Part shown: positions 1 through 8,946 of the stretch, piece by piece
How positions within the stretch are numbered: the first letter of the stretch is position 1
Layout of the letters: each line of letters starts with the position of its first letter
From: Bacillus sp. MRMR6
Lineage (GTDB): Bacteria; Bacillota; Bacilli; Bacillales; Cytobacillaceae
NCBI RefSeq assembly: GCF_001940785.1
Contig: NZ_MSLS01000008.1
Span: 18,430 to 82,429 of the forward strand
Direction of reading: 5' to 3'
DNA length: 64,000 nucleotides
Notes under the pieces: generated by a model
Database searches by the model: none
What the model saw: only the letters and a program-made list of their open reading frames with translations
Told to the model about the DNA's origin: nothing
Program-made: the position numbers and the translations under genes

Positions 1-3
1 GAC

Positions 4-36
4 AAGTGTCACTTTTCATAAGGGGCACTTTTATAT
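4..36 (+). terminator. Possible terminator of an upstream gene
   Basis: A 7-bp stem (AAGTGTC at 4-10 and GGCACTT at 24-30, one G-U pair) is followed by TTATAT. It could end a gene lying before the window. The stem is short and the T-run poor. The rest of 37-192 is AT-rich leader to artP, in which I see no T-box, riboswitch or clear promoter. Confidence 0.35.
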
Positions 37-192
37 TTCCGAAATAACATTATATAAATTAAAAGACACTAAATATTCAGAATATATTTATATTAATATA
101 ATATCTTTTCAAAAATAAATCCGTGTGTTAATATGCATTCTGCTGAATAAAAAAACAAATCATTAAAACTATATCTTACTGGAGGAAACACC

Positions 193-969
193 ATGAAAAA
201 CATATTCGTATCATGTTCAATCATTTTTACTTTACTCATCATGGCTGCATGCGGTCAAAGTAACAATGATGGTGCACAAGACGGAGGGAACAAAACAGAA
301 AAAAGCGTTTTAACAATGGCGACATCTGCTGATTTTGCTCCTTTTGAATCAAGAGACCAATCAGGTGAAATAATTGGATTCGATATAGATTTAGCAAATG
401 CAATTGCTGGGGAATTAGGTTATGAACTTGAAATTAAAGACATGAAGTTTGATGGACTAATTGGGGCATTACAGGCAAAACGTGTAGATATGGTCCTTGC
501 TGGGATGTCGGCTACAGAGAAGCGCCAAAAAAATGTTGATTTTTCTACTGCCTATAATCACTCAGGTGAAATGTTTATCACTCTTAAGGACTCGACAATT
601 AAAACAATTGATGACCTAAAAGGTAAAACAGTTGGAGTACAGTTAGGAACCATTCAGGAAGAAGGAGCAAAGAAGCTTCAAGAAACTGTTGATTTTGAAA
701 TAAAGCCATTAGATAATGCAACCACTCTAATACAAGAACTATTGTCAAATCGTATTGACGTTGCATATTTAGATAAATCTGTGGCCACTGGATATATTAA
801 AGAACAGGATTTAGCAGGTTTCGATGATCCAACAACTAGTTCACCTGGAATGGCAGTTGCTTTCCCAAAGGGAAGTGACCTTGTTGAAAAAGTAAATAAC
901 GCTCTTAAACAGATGGAGGAAAATGGAAAACTCCAAGAATTGAAAGATAAGTGGTTAAAAGAAGAGTAA
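193..969 (+). CDS. artP: Polar amino acid ABC transporter, substrate-binding lipoprotein
   Basis: This is the extracytoplasmic binding protein of a polar amino acid importer, most like the arginine-type ArtP/YqiX of B. subtilis. The N terminus is a lipoprotein signal peptide with lipobox MAAC, so Cys20 should be lipidated and anchor the protein outside the membrane. After a low-complexity Asn/Gly/Asp linker, residues about 40-256 form one family 3 solute-binding domain of normal length. A GGAGG site precedes the ATG. The permease and ATPase genes follow directly (artPQR order). The substrate is inferred from family and synteny; cystine or glutamine cannot be excluded. Confidence 0.9.
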   Translation: MKNIFVSCSIIFTLLIMAACGQSNNDGAQDGGNKTEKSVLTMATSADFAPFESRDQSGEIIGFDIDLANAIAGELGYELEIKDMKFDGLIGALQAKRVDMVLAGMSATEKRQKNVDFSTAYNHSGEMFITLKDSTIKTIDDLKGKTVGVQLGTIQEEGAKKLQETVDFEIKPLDNATTLIQELLSNRIDVAYLDKSVATGYIKEQDLAGFDDPTTSSPGMAVAFPKGSDLVEKVNNALKQMEENGKLQELKDKWLKEE

Positions 970-1037
970 AAATGCAAATGAACTAATTGCGTAGCGTGTA
1001 GAAATTGTAAAGAAAATATTGAAATGAGGTGTAAGGC

Positions 1038-1697
1038 ATGAATTTGGATTTTAGCCAAATTGTGCCTTATATTCCTTTTATCTTGGAAGGAATATGGGTT
1101 ACATTAAAATTTGTTATTATATCTATTATTTTTGGGTTTATCTTAGGAACGATATTAGCTTTATTAAAAATATCCCGAATAAAAAGTTTAAACTGGTTTG
1201 CAGACGCATATACATCCATTTTTCGAGGTACTCCGTTAATTTTACAGTTAATGCTTATATATTTTGCTGTACCACAATTAACTGGTTATGATATCTCTCC
1301 CTTTTTATCAGCTATTCTTGCTTTTGGATTGAATTCATCGGCGTATGTTTCAGAGATTATTAGAGCAGGTATCCAGGCAGTTGACAAGGGTCAAACAGAA
1401 GCGGCCCAAGCACTTGGAATCCCATATAGTTTGATGATGAAAGACCTTATTCTGCCACAAGCATTAAAAAATATTTTACCTGCATTAATGAATGAATTTA
1501 TCACTTTAACAAAAGAATCTGCTATTGTATCAACCATTGGCTATTTAGATTTGATGCGTCGTGCTCAGGTTGTTGGCGCCGATACCTACCGTAATTTTGA
1601 ACCGTTAATTTTTGTTGGGTTCATTTATTGGATATTGGTTATGGTTCTTACGTTGATGGGTAAAGTTGTTGAAAGGAGGATGAAATATAGTGATTAA
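1038..1697 (+). CDS. artQ: Polar amino acid ABC transporter, permease
   Basis: This is the membrane-spanning subunit of the importer begun by artP. The 219-aa product has about five hydrophobic segments and the EAA loop near residues 121-150 (EAAQALGI...[12 protein letters not shown]), which docks on the ATPase. The family is HisM/GlnP-type permeases. TGAGGTG precedes the ATG. The 3' end overlaps artR by 8 nt, which implies translational coupling. Such permeases usually work as homodimers when, as here, only one permease gene is present; that point is family knowledge. Confidence 0.9.
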   Translation: MNLDFSQIVPYIPFILEGIWVTLKFVIISIIFGFILGTILALLKISRIKSLNWFADAYTSIFRGTPLILQLMLIYFAVPQLTGYDISPFLSAILAFGLNSSAYVSEIIRAGIQAVDKGQTEAAQALGIPYSLMMKDLILPQALKNILPALMNEFITLTKESAIVSTIGYLDLMRRAQVVGADTYRNFEPLIFVGFIYWILVMVLTLMGKVVERRMKYSD

Positions 1698-2412
1698 AGT
1701 AGAAAAACTCCATAAACAATTTGGTAAGACAGAAGTATTAAAAAATATCTCTACGAGTATTGAGAGTGGTGAAGTAGTCTCTATTATCGGGCCCTCTGGA
1801 TCAGGTAAGTCGACTTTCCTCCGCTGCTTAAATTTGCTAGAGGAACCTACACAAGGAAAAGTTTGGATTAATAATCAAGAGATTACGGATAAAAGAACAA
1901 ATATTATGAAGATTCGTGAACAGATTGGAATGGTATTTCAGCACTTTTATCTATTTCCACATATGACGGTTTTGGAAAACCTAACATACGCACCGATGAA
2001 AGTCAAAGGGGTACCCCGAGAACTTGCTGAAAACAAAGCTCGGGAATTGTTGGCTAGAGTTGGCTTATCTGAAAAAGAGGCTGCATATCCAAATAATCTA
2101 TCAGGTGGACAGAAACAGCGGGTTGCTATTGCTCGTGCTCTTGCTATGGAACCAAAGCTAATGTTATTTGATGAGCCTACTTCTGCTTTAGACCCAGAAA
2201 TGGTCAAGGAAGTTTTGAATGTTATCAAAGACCTTGCTCATTCAGGAATGACCATGGCGATTGTTACACACGAAATGGGATTTGCTCGGGAAGTATCTAA
2301 TCGAATTATGTTCCTAGATGAAGGGATATTATTAGAGGAAGGGACTCCTAGTGACTTTTTTAATAATCCTCAAACTAGTAGGGCTAAGGACTTTCTAGAA
2401 AAAGTCTTGTGA
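1690..2412 (+). CDS. artR: Polar amino acid ABC transporter, ATPase
   Basis: This cytoplasmic ATPase energises the artPQR importer. The 240-aa protein shows Walker [10 protein letters not shown] (34-42), a Q-loop Gln84, the signature [15 protein letters not shown] (137-151), Walker [15 protein letters not shown] and the switch His194. Length is typical of GlnQ/HisP ATPases. The GTG start lies inside the artQ 3' end after AAAGGAGG, so the two are probably translationally coupled. A strong hairpin at 2498-2527 ends the operon. Confidence 0.92.
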   Translation: MIKVEKLHKQFGKTEVLKNISTSIESGEVVSIIGPSGSGKSTFLRCLNLLEEPTQGKVWINNQEITDKRTNIMKIREQIGMVFQHFYLFPHMTVLENLTYAPMKVKGVPRELAENKARELLARVGLSEKEAAYPNNLSGGQKQRVAIARALAMEPKLMLFDEPTSALDPEMVKEVLNVIKDLAHSGMTMAIVTHEMGFAREVSNRIMFLDEGILLEEGTPSDFFNNPQTSRAKDFLEKVL

Positions 2413-2497
2413 TTTTGGAGAAAATTAGAATGTTTTCGAATCAAATGTCTTATGGTCTGATGTCTCTTGCTAAAAATGCTCTAATAAGGATAAGCTA

Positions 2498-2530
2498 AAG
2501 ATGGTCATAATGATCATCTTTTTATTTTTT
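2498..2530 (+). terminator. Rho-independent terminator after artPQR
   Basis: A perfect 10-bp stem (AAGATGGTCA / TGATCATCTT, loop TAA) is followed by TTTTATTTTTT. It begins 85 nt after the artR stop. It also overlaps an upstream in-frame ATG of the next gene at 2501, which argues against that codon as a start. Confidence 0.85.
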
Positions 2531-2545
2531 CTAAGGGAGATTACT

Positions 2546-3529
2546 ATGAAATTTCGAATTGGATACCGAACGATAAAAACAGCATTAGGAACAGCGATTT
2601 CTATCTTAATTGCGCAAAAGCTTGGATTAGACAACTTTGCATCAGCCGGGATTTTAACGATATTATGCATACAGGTCACAAAGAGACGGTCCTTAAGAAC
2701 TGCCTGGGATCGTTTTTTAGCTTGTATATTAGTCATGCCTTTTTCCGCTATCTTTTTTGAAGGGATAGCTTATCATCCTCTTGTAATTGGGCTGATGCTC
2801 CTTGTCTTTATCCCTACTGTCGTTATGCTACAAGCAAAGGATGGGGTGGTAACAAGTAGTGTAATTATTTTACATATTTATATGGCGAAGGAAATCTCAA
2901 GAGGGCTCTTCATGAATGAAGTTGGTGTTATTACAATTGGGATCGGTGTCGCTTTGTTAATCAATTTATATATGCCTAGTGTCGATAAAAAGTTAATAGA
3001 TTATCAAAGGAGAATCGAAGGTAATTTTAAAATTATCTTTTCCGAGATGATCTATTATTTAAGGAATGGAGAAAGTGACTGGTCTGGTAATGAGATTACT
3101 GATACGGCAAGGCTGCTGGATGAGGCAAAATCACTCGCATTTCAAGATATAGAGAATCACTTTTTAAGAGAGGAAAATGTCTACTTCCGTTATTTTAAAA
3201 TGAGGGAAAACCAGTTTGAAATTATTGAACGGGTGTTGCCGATTGTAACTTCTATAACAAAAACTGTGGACCAGGGTAAAATGATTGCAGATTTTCTAGA
3301 AGAACTATCAAGGAATATTCATTTTGGAAATACTGCCACGGTTTATCTTGAAAAATTGAATGCGATGAACAAACAATTTGAGGAAATGGAGCTCCCAAAA
3401 ACAAGAGAAGAATTTGAAGTGCGTGCCGCACTGCTTCAATTAGTGAATGAAATGAATCTTTACCTTACCATTAAAAGTTCCTTTAAAGCGAATAAGGGGA
3501 ATGAACAGAAAAGAACGGCAGCAAACTAA
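2546..3529 (+). CDS. yqjA: YqjA-like aromatic acid exporter family membrane protein
   Basis: This protein matches B. subtilis YqjA by content and position: the ArAE_1 (DUF939) family, related to aromatic-acid/FUSC-type exporters. The first about 145 of 327 residues are hydrophobic helices; the remainder is a charged, helical cytoplasmic domain. I chose the ATG at 2546 (MKFRIGYRTIK), preceded by AAGGGAGA; the in-frame ATG at 2501 lies in the artR terminator and has no ribosome site. The substrate is unknown. It stands directly upstream of the L,D-transpeptidase gene (23-nt gap), so the two may be co-transcribed. Confidence 0.78.
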   Translation: MKFRIGYRTIKTALGTAISILIAQKLGLDNFASAGILTILCIQVTKRRSLRTAWDRFLACILVMPFSAIFFEGIAYHPLVIGLMLLVFIPTVVMLQAKDGVVTSSVIILHIYMAKEISRGLFMNEVGVITIGIGVALLINLYMPSVDKKLIDYQRRIEGNFKIIFSEMIYYLRNGESDWSGNEITDTARLLDEAKSLAFQDIENHFLREENVYFRYFKMRENQFEIIERVLPIVTSITKTVDQGKMIADFLEELSRNIHFGNTATVYLEKLNAMNKQFEEMELPKTREEFEVRAALLQLVNEMNLYLTIKSSFKANKGNEQKRTAAN

Positions 3530-3552
3530 GAGAAAAAGGGAGGTGGCTTTGT

Positions 3553-4059
3553 ATGATTAAACTGCTAACTATGTTTGTAATATTCCTTTCTCCTTTATGG
3601 CCATTAGGACCGAATCCGCTTCCTGGCGACCCCTTTGTGATTGTTAATAAAACAACCAATGAACTAGCATTCGTTGATAATAACAAGCTTCAAACGGTTG
3701 TTAGCATTGGTACTGGCAAAACTCAAGAGTTAACTCCAGAAGGGCTGTTTACTATTACAGTTAAGGCAGAAGACCCGTATTATCGTCGTAAAGATATACC
3801 TGGTGGAGACCCAAATAACCCCCTTGGTGCGAGATGGATTGGTTTTGATGCAAAAGGAACGGATGGGAGAATATACGGGATCCACGGAACAAACCAACCT
3901 TCCACCGTTGGTCAATATGTTTCACAGGGATGTATACGTACTCAAAATGAGGTAATTACCTCCCTTTATCCTTTCATCCCATTGGGAACGAAGATTTTAA
4001 TTACCTCTTCCAAAAAGTCATTTGAGGTATTAGCAAAAGAATATGGAGCTATAAGGTAA
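3553..4059 (+). CDS. L,D-transpeptidase (YkuD domain)
   Basis: This enzyme forms or exchanges 3-3 linked or modified peptide bridges in peptidoglycan. A hydrophobic N terminus (about 1-20) serves as signal or anchor. The YkuD domain spans about 26-155, with His111 in HGTNQP and the catalytic motif SQGCIR containing Cys127 and Arg129. At 168 aa it matches the short Bacillus YkuD type, but there is no LysM domain. AAGGGAGGTGG precedes the ATG. It occupies the position of B. subtilis yqjB between yqjA and yqjC. A strong hairpin follows. Confidence 0.88.
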   Translation: MIKLLTMFVIFLSPLWPLGPNPLPGDPFVIVNKTTNELAFVDNNKLQTVVSIGTGKTQELTPEGLFTITVKAEDPYYRRKDIPGGDPNNPLGARWIGFDAKGTDGRIYGIHGTNQPSTVGQYVSQGCIRTQNEVITSLYPFIPLGTKILITSSKKSFEVLAKEYGAIR

Positions 4060-4066
4060 AAACGAA

Positions 4067-4105
4067 TAAAAGGGACTGTTCATCATAGAACAGTCCCTTT
4101 TTTGT
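4067..4105. terminator. Bidirectional terminator between the L,D-transpeptidase gene and prli42
   Basis: A near-perfect stem (AAAAGGGACTGTT / AACAGTCCCTTTT) has T-tracts on both sides, so it can end the plus-strand yqjA-transpeptidase unit and the minus-strand prli42 gene. Confidence 0.9.
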
Positions 4106-4113
4106 ATATTATA

Positions 4114-4212
4114 CTATGATACAAATTGAGCAATTCCAATTAGCAGTGTTGAGGCCAGCATCGCGAAAAGCATTAAATAGACAATGATCTTTCTTGTTCT
4201 TTTCTTAGACAA
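4114..4212 (-). CDS. prli42: Stressosome-associated small membrane protein Prli42
   Basis: This 32-residue product reads MSKKRTRKIIVYLMLFAMLA followed by a hydrophobic tail ending IAQFVS. A basic N terminus and one membrane helix are the Prli42 pattern: in Listeria this miniprotein anchors stressosome component RsbR to the membrane. The start is TTG, with GGGGG eight bases upstream. It runs against both neighbours and has its own terminator. The identification rests on size, charge pattern and helix similarity. Whether it tethers a stressosome here is inferred; no rsbRST genes are in the window. Confidence 0.75.
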   Translation of the reverse strand: MSKKRTRKIIVYLMLFAMLASTLLIGIAQFVS

Positions 4213-4373
4213 GGTGGGTTCCCCCTTTAAATTAAATACTTTAATACTATTTTACAGGGAAAAGCCCAGTGGAACAATGGTACAACCTCTCAATTTGGGA
4301 AGGAATTATGAATTTTTTAGCGAATAAGGTAATTGTCGAACTAATTAAAAACTTTTGAAATTGAGGGGGCATT

Positions 4374-4790
4374 ATGATCAAAAAGGTAGATCATATCGGA
4401 ATTGCTGTGCGCTCACTTGAGGATGCGCTTCCTTTTTACACAGAGGTACTGAAATTGCCTTTGCTAGGAATTGAGCTAGTAGATAGCCAAAAGGTGAGAG
4501 TTGCCTTTCTTAAAGCAGGTGAAACAAAACTAGAACTTTTAGAGCCTATTTCAGAGGAAAGTACGATTGCAGGATTTATTGAAAAACGTGGTGAGGGGAT
4601 ACACCATGTTGCTCTAGGGGTTGAGTCAATTGAAGAGCGAATAATGGATATGACATTAAATGGAATTAAAATGATTGACGAACAACCAAGGCTTGGAGCT
4701 GGGGGAGCACATATCGCTTTTATGCATCCTAAATCAACTAAGGGTGTTTTATATGAATTATGTGAAAAGAAGGAGATGGAAACAGAATGA
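4374..4790 (+). CDS. mce: Methylmalonyl-CoA epimerase (VOC family)
   Basis: This enzyme converts (2R)- and (2S)-methylmalonyl-CoA, linking propionyl-CoA carboxylation to methylmalonyl-CoA mutase. The 138-aa protein is a VOC fold of two beta-alpha-beta-beta-beta repeats: VDHIGIAVRSLEDALPFY opens the first and IHHVALGVESI the second. His7, a Glu in KLELLEP, the second-repeat His and the Glu in YELCE fit the usual metal ligands. It is the YqjC position in Bacillus. Its stop overlaps the next start by 4 nt, so it is coupled to the carboxyltransferase gene. GAGGGGG precedes the ATG. Confidence 0.9.
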   Translation: MIKKVDHIGIAVRSLEDALPFYTEVLKLPLLGIELVDSQKVRVAFLKAGETKLELLEPISEESTIAGFIEKRGEGIHHVALGVESIEERIMDMTLNGIKMIDEQPRLGAGGAHIAFMHPKSTKGVLYELCEKKEMETE

Positions 4791-6337
4791 TCGATATCTA
4801 TGAAAAAATTAATGAGTTATACGATAAGCGCCGTGAGGTAGAACTTGGCGGCGGTGATAAGAGAATCGAAAAACAGCACGAGAAAGGAAAGCTGACAGCC
4901 CGTGAAAGAATTGAAATATTAGTAGATAAGGGGTCATTTGTTGAGCTAAGTCCTTTCATTGAGCATAGAACAAATGATTTTGGTCTTGATGAGCAGAAAG
5001 GACCTGGTGACGGTGTTGTTACTGGCTACGGAAAAGTAAATGGCCGTCCTATTTACCTTTTCTCACAGGACTTTACAGTTTTTGGCGGTGCATTAGGAGA
5101 AATGCATGCAAAGAAAATAGCTAATGTAATGGATCTGGCAGCAAAAAATGGTACCCCGTTTGTTGGTTTAAATGATTCAGGCGGTGCCCGGATTCAAGAG
5201 GGCGTTGTTTCGCTTGATGGTTATGGGCATATCTTTTATCGAAATGCTATTTATTCTGGAGTGATACCACAAATTTCCGTTATTATGGGCCCGTGTGCAG
5301 GGGGAGCGGTGTATTCTCCAGCGATTACAGATTTTGTATTTATGGTAGAAAAAACAAGTCAGATGTTTATTACTGGTCCTAAAGTAATTGAAACTGTAAC
5401 AGGTGAGAAAATTTCTGCCGAGGATCTTGGTGGAGCACATGTTCATAATAGCATTAGTGGTAACGCACATTTTCATGCTAAAACGGAAGAAGAAGTATTA
5501 GAAGATGTCCGTTGTCTTCTTAGCTACCTGCCGCAAAACAATGAAGAAAAGCCGCCAAGACTTGAATTTGAAAATGAAAACGATTACCGACCGGATTTAA
5601 CGGATGTGATTCCTTTTGATGCGCTAAGGCCTTATGATGTGCGCAGAGTCATTGAACAGGTAGCAGATGCCGACTCGTTCATGGAAATTCAAAAGAACTT
5701 TGCAAAGAATATTGTTGTGGGTTTTGCAAGGATTAAGGGAGAAACCGTTGGCCTTGTTTGCAATCAGCCAAAGGTAATGGCTGGAGGACTTGATATCAAC
5801 TCCTCGGATAAGGCGGCTAGATTCATTCGTACTTGTGATTCTTTCAACATCCCCATTATTACATTTGAAGATGTAACGGGCTTCTTCCCTGGAGTTAAGC
5901 AGGAGCATGGTGGAATTATCCGACATGGTGCTAAGATTCTGTATGCTTATTCAGAGGCCACAGTTCCTAAACTGACCGTTATTCTTAGAAAGGCTTATGG
6001 GGGGGCATATGTTGCATTAAATAGTAAATCGATTGGAGCGGATTTAGTCTTTGCATGGCCTAATGCTGAAATTGCGGTGATGGGGCCACAAGGGGCTGCC
6101 AATATTATTTTTGCAAAAGAAATTCAAAATAGCGAAAATCCAGAGCTGGTAAGACAGCAAAAAATTGAGGAATATCGTGAGAAATTCGCTAACCCATATG
6201 TAGCAGCAAGCAGGGGTATGGTTGATGATGTGATTGACCCGCGTGAAACTAGAATAAAGATTATTCAGGCTCTCGAGATGCTTCGCAATAAAAAAGAATC
6301 AAGACCCTATAAAAAACATGGAAATATTCCGCTTTAA
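4787..6337 (+). CDS. mmdA: Acyl-CoA carboxylase carboxyltransferase subunit (propionyl/methylmalonyl-CoA type)
   Basis: This is the carboxyltransferase component that moves CO2 between carboxybiotin and an acyl-CoA, probably propionyl-CoA/methylmalonyl-CoA. The 516-aa length and the two crotonase-like halves are standard for PccB/MmdA. The N half holds LNDSGGARIQEG and GPCAGGAVYSPA; the C half holds FFPGVKQEHGGIIRHGAKIL and GGAYVALNSKSIGADLV, the oxyanion-forming glycine loops. It corresponds to YqjD. The epimerase partner is just upstream. No biotin carboxylase or biotin carrier gene is adjacent, so the partner subunits must be encoded elsewhere. Acetyl-CoA or methylcrotonyl-CoA as substrate is less likely given mce. 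Confidence 0.88.
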   Translation: MIDIYEKINELYDKRREVELGGGDKRIEKQHEKGKLTARERIEILVDKGSFVELSPFIEHRTNDFGLDEQKGPGDGVVTGYGKVNGRPIYLFSQDFTVFGGALGEMHAKKIANVMDLAAKNGTPFVGLNDSGGARIQEGVVSLDGYGHIFYRNAIYSGVIPQISVIMGPCAGGAVYSPAITDFVFMVEKTSQMFITGPKVIETVTGEKISAEDLGGAHVHNSISGNAHFHAKTEEEVLEDVRCLLSYLPQNNEEKPPRLEFENENDYRPDLTDVIPFDALRPYDVRRVIEQVADADSFMEIQKNFAKNIVVGFARIKGETVGLVCNQPKVMAGGLDINSSDKAARFIRTCDSFNIPIITFEDVTGFFPGVKQEHGGIIRHGAKILYAYSEATVPKLTVILRKAYGGAYVALNSKSIGADLVFAWPNAEIAVMGPQGAANIIFAKEIQNSENPELVRQQKIEEYREKFANPYVAASRGMVDDVIDPRETRIKIIQALEMLRNKKESRPYKKHGNIPL

Positions 6338-6432
6338 AAGAAGTTAAGTCTTTCATTTGATGACAGGTTTATGAAGGGGTATACTGAAACTGATACGGAA
6401 CAGTGAGTATACATAAATGGAGGTTTCACAGA

Positions 6433-7554
6433 ATGGTGAATCATGAGCGTCTTTTAAATGAATTTTTAGAGTTAGTTCAAATAGACTCAGAAACAAGGTA
6501 TGAAGCAGAAATAGCGAAGGTTCTAAAGCAAAAGTTTACTGATTTAGGTGTAGACGTTTTTGAAGACGATACTACTGCGGTAACAGGGCATGGTGCTGGA
6601 AACTTAATCTGTACACTCACCGCTACTAAAGAGGGAGTGGACCCAATCTATTTCACTTCGCATATGGATACTGTTGTACCGGCAAAGGGTGTTAAGCCTT
6701 CTATTCAAGATGGGTATGTCGTGACTGATGGTACTACGATTTTAGGAGCAGATGATAAAGCAGGTTTAGCCGTTATGTTAGAAACCATTCGTGTGTTAAA
6801 GGAACAAAATATTGCCCACGGCATGATTCAATTTATCATTACGGTTGGAGAAGAATCTGGCCTAGTTGGTGCTAAAGCACTTGATTCTTCTCTATTGAAA
6901 GCGAAATATGGTTACGCATTAGACAGCGATGGGTTAGTTGGAAATGTAGTGGTTGCTGCACCTACTCAAGCAAAAGTAAAAGCGACCATTTACGGAAAAA
7001 CAGCACATGCTGGTGTCGCTCCAGAAAAAGGAGTTTCTGCAATTACGATTGCTGCAAAATCAATTGCCAAAATGCCGTTAGGCCGGATTGATTTTGAAAC
7101 AACGGCGAATATCGGCCGCTTCGAGGGCGGAACACAAACAAACATTGTTTGCGACCGTGTCGATATCTTAGCAGAAGCACGTTCACTGATCCCTGAGAAA
7201 ATGCAAACCCAGGTGGCAAAAATGAAAGCTGCTTTTGAAACCGTTGCTGCGGAAATGGGCGGAAGAGCAGAAGTAGAGATTGAAGTTATGTACCCAGGCT
7301 TTAAATTTGGCGAAGATGACCAAGTGGTTGAAATTGCACGGAAAGCGGCCTCTGCTATTGGCCGAAGCTGTGAATTACAGCATAGCGGAGGGGGTAGTGA
7401 TGCGAATGTTATTGCTGGCTTTAACATTCCAACCGTAAACCTTGCAGTTGGCTATGAGGAAATCCATACAACAAATGAGCGCATGCCAATTGAAGAGTTA
7501 AATAAGCTAGCAGAAATGACCTTAGCCATTATTGATGTAGTTACAAATCAATAG
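6433..7554 (+). CDS. yqjE: M20 family zinc peptidase, PepT-like (YqjE)
   Basis: This is a cytoplasmic M20 di-zinc aminopeptidase of the PepT-like/YqjE group; a tripeptide or dipeptide substrate is inferred. Metal-site motifs are SHMDTV, the ILGADDKAG segment, GEESGLVGA with the catalytic Glu pair, and HSGGGSDAN near the C terminus, where a conserved His ligates zinc. The middle (about 175-285) is the dimerisation lid domain. I start at ATG 6433 because TGGAGG lies nine bases before it; a GTG at 6403 has no ribosome site. Product 373 aa. A terminator follows at 7566. Confidence 0.87.
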   Translation: MVNHERLLNEFLELVQIDSETRYEAEIAKVLKQKFTDLGVDVFEDDTTAVTGHGAGNLICTLTATKEGVDPIYFTSHMDTVVPAKGVKPSIQDGYVVTDGTTILGADDKAGLAVMLETIRVLKEQNIAHGMIQFIITVGEESGLVGAKALDSSLLKAKYGYALDSDGLVGNVVVAAPTQAKVKATIYGKTAHAGVAPEKGVSAITIAAKSIAKMPLGRIDFETTANIGRFEGGTQTNIVCDRVDILAEARSLIPEKMQTQVAKMKAAFETVAAEMGGRAEVEIEVMYPGFKFGEDDQVVEIARKAASAIGRSCELQHSGGGSDANVIAGFNIPTVNLAVGYEEIHTTNERMPIEELNKLAEMTLAIIDVVTNQ

Positions 7555-7565
7555 CCATTTTTCAC

Positions 7566-7592
7566 GGGGAGCCATGAGGCTCTCCTTTTGTT
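7566..7592 (+). terminator. Terminator after yqjE
   Basis: Stem GGAGCC/GGCTCTCC with loop ATGA (7567-7585) is followed by TTTTG. It sits 12 nt after the yqjE stop and before the dinB ribosome site. Confidence 0.7.
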
Positions 7593-7629
7593 ATACTATA
7601 GATATATTCACCCAAGGAGTGACCTCCTC

Positions 7630-8901
7630 ATGAAGGAAATGTACCCAAAAAAGGGCAGAGTCATTTTACATGTTGATATGAACAGCTTTTACGCCTCAGT
7701 AGAGATGGCTTATGACCCATCACTTAAGGGAAAGCCTCTTGCCATCGCTGGTAATGTGGAGGAAAGACGGGGAATCATTATTACCTGCAGCTATGAGGCG
7801 AGGAGATTTGGTGTTAAAACAACCATGCCATTATGGGAGGCAAAAAAGCTATGCCCACAGTTAATTGTTAAAAAGCCTACTTTCGATCGATACCGAGCGG
7901 CATCGATTGGAATGTTTGAAATCCTTAGAAACTATACTGAATTAGTGGAGCCTGTTTCGATTGACGAGGGCTATATGGATATTACAGAATCTTATCAGCT
8001 AGGCAGTCCAATCGAGATTGCCCAAAGTATTCAAAAAAGAATTCTTGAACAATTGGATTTACCGTGCAGTATCGGAATTGCACCTAATAAATTCTTAGCT
8101 AAAACCGCATCAGATATGAAAAAGCCAATGGGTATTACTATTCTTCGAAAACGTGATATTGCAGCGGTATTGTGGCCGTTAAATACAAATGAAATGCATG
8201 GGGTTGGAAAAAAGACAGCTGAAAAGCTGACAACAATCGGCATTCACACCATTGGCGAACTAGCTAAAGGTAACGAGATTCAACTTAAATCATTGCTAGG
8301 TATTAATGGTATCAGGATAAAGGAAAGGGCTAATGGGATCGACACCCGCCCCGTAGACCCTGAGTCTGTTTTAGAATTTAAGAGTATTGGTAACTCAACT
8401 ACCTTGCCCAAAGATACGGGTAATCAACAAGAACTTTTTCGTGTTCTAGATTCGTTAGCAGAGACAGTTTCTGTAAGGCTGAAACGAAAAAATGTACTTG
8501 CATCAACGATAGGTATTACCGTTCGCTTTAAAGATAGAAAAACCATTACCCGCAGTAAAAAACTAGCTAATCCCATTAACCATCAAGAAGATGTAGCGAC
8601 ACAGGCAAAACAGCTGTTTTTAAAGCATTGGAATGGCGATGCCGTTCGTTTGTTAGGAATAACGGGCTACGACCTTGTCGAAGAGGAATTAGCCTTTAAA
8701 CAGCTTGACTTATTTTCGTTTGAAAAAGATGCAAAAAAAGAACCGCTTCTTAACACCCTATCCGCATTACGTGAAAAGTATGGAAAGAGTATTATTGAAA
8801 ATGCTGGTTCGCATAAATTGGGTGCTGCTGACAATGTTGGGACAGGAACAAGCTTTAATAAAGACTTTTTACGCTCCTTTCCACAGAAAAATGAAGAGTA
8901 A
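7630..8901 (+). CDS. dinB: DNA polymerase IV (Y family), PolY1/DinB
   Basis: This is a translesion DNA polymerase, the YqjH/PolY1 type. Catalytic carboxylates are visible as Asp16 in HVDMNSF and Asp112-Glu113 in SIDEGYMD. The thumb helix-hairpin-helix is near GVGKKTAEKLTTIGI, and the little-finger domain follows. QLDLFSFE near residue 357 is a beta-clamp-binding motif. I start at ATG 7630 (MKEMYPKKG) after AAGGAG, giving 423 aa. No LexA box is visible upstream, unlike the second Y-family polymerase at 21.5 kb. A convergent terminator separates it from zwf. Confidence 0.9.
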   Translation: MKEMYPKKGRVILHVDMNSFYASVEMAYDPSLKGKPLAIAGNVEERRGIIITCSYEARRFGVKTTMPLWEAKKLCPQLIVKKPTFDRYRAASIGMFEILRNYTELVEPVSIDEGYMDITESYQLGSPIEIAQSIQKRILEQLDLPCSIGIAPNKFLAKTASDMKKPMGITILRKRDIAAVLWPLNTNEMHGVGKKTAEKLTTIGIHTIGELAKGNEIQLKSLLGINGIRIKERANGIDTRPVDPESVLEFKSIGNSTTLPKDTGNQQELFRVLDSLAETVSVRLKRKNVLASTIGITVRFKDRKTITRSKKLANPINHQEDVATQAKQLFLKHWNGDAVRLLGITGYDLVEEELAFKQLDLFSFEKDAKKEPLLNTLSALREKYGKSIIENAGSHKLGAADNVGTGTSFNKDFLRSFPQKNEE

Positions 8902-8940
8902 AAAGCTCCGCTTCTATTAAAGAAATGCGGAGCTTTTATA
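8901..8940. terminator. Bidirectional terminator between dinB and zwf
   Basis: An 11-bp perfect stem (AAAAGCTCCGC at 8901-8911, GCGGAGCTTTT at 8927-8937) has A- and T-rich flanks. It can serve both convergent genes. Confidence 0.9.
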
Positions 8941-8946
8941 TTTTAT

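Noticed and set aside
1..192. T-box or other riboswitch before artP
   Set aside because: No GGTACCGCG core and no leader terminator near the start codon.
2501..2545. Upstream ATG extending yqjA
   Set aside because: It lies in the artPQR terminator stem and lacks a ribosome site; ATG 2546 has one.
6990..7427. 145-codon antisense frame inside yqjE, and similar long antisense frames elsewhere (for example 1947-2228, 9402-9593, 52854-53177)
   Set aside because: Shadows of strong genes on the opposite strand, without ribosome sites or recognisable domains.
7566..7632. LexA box before dinB
   Set aside because: No GAAC-N4-GTTC pair; the inverted repeat present is the yqjE terminator.
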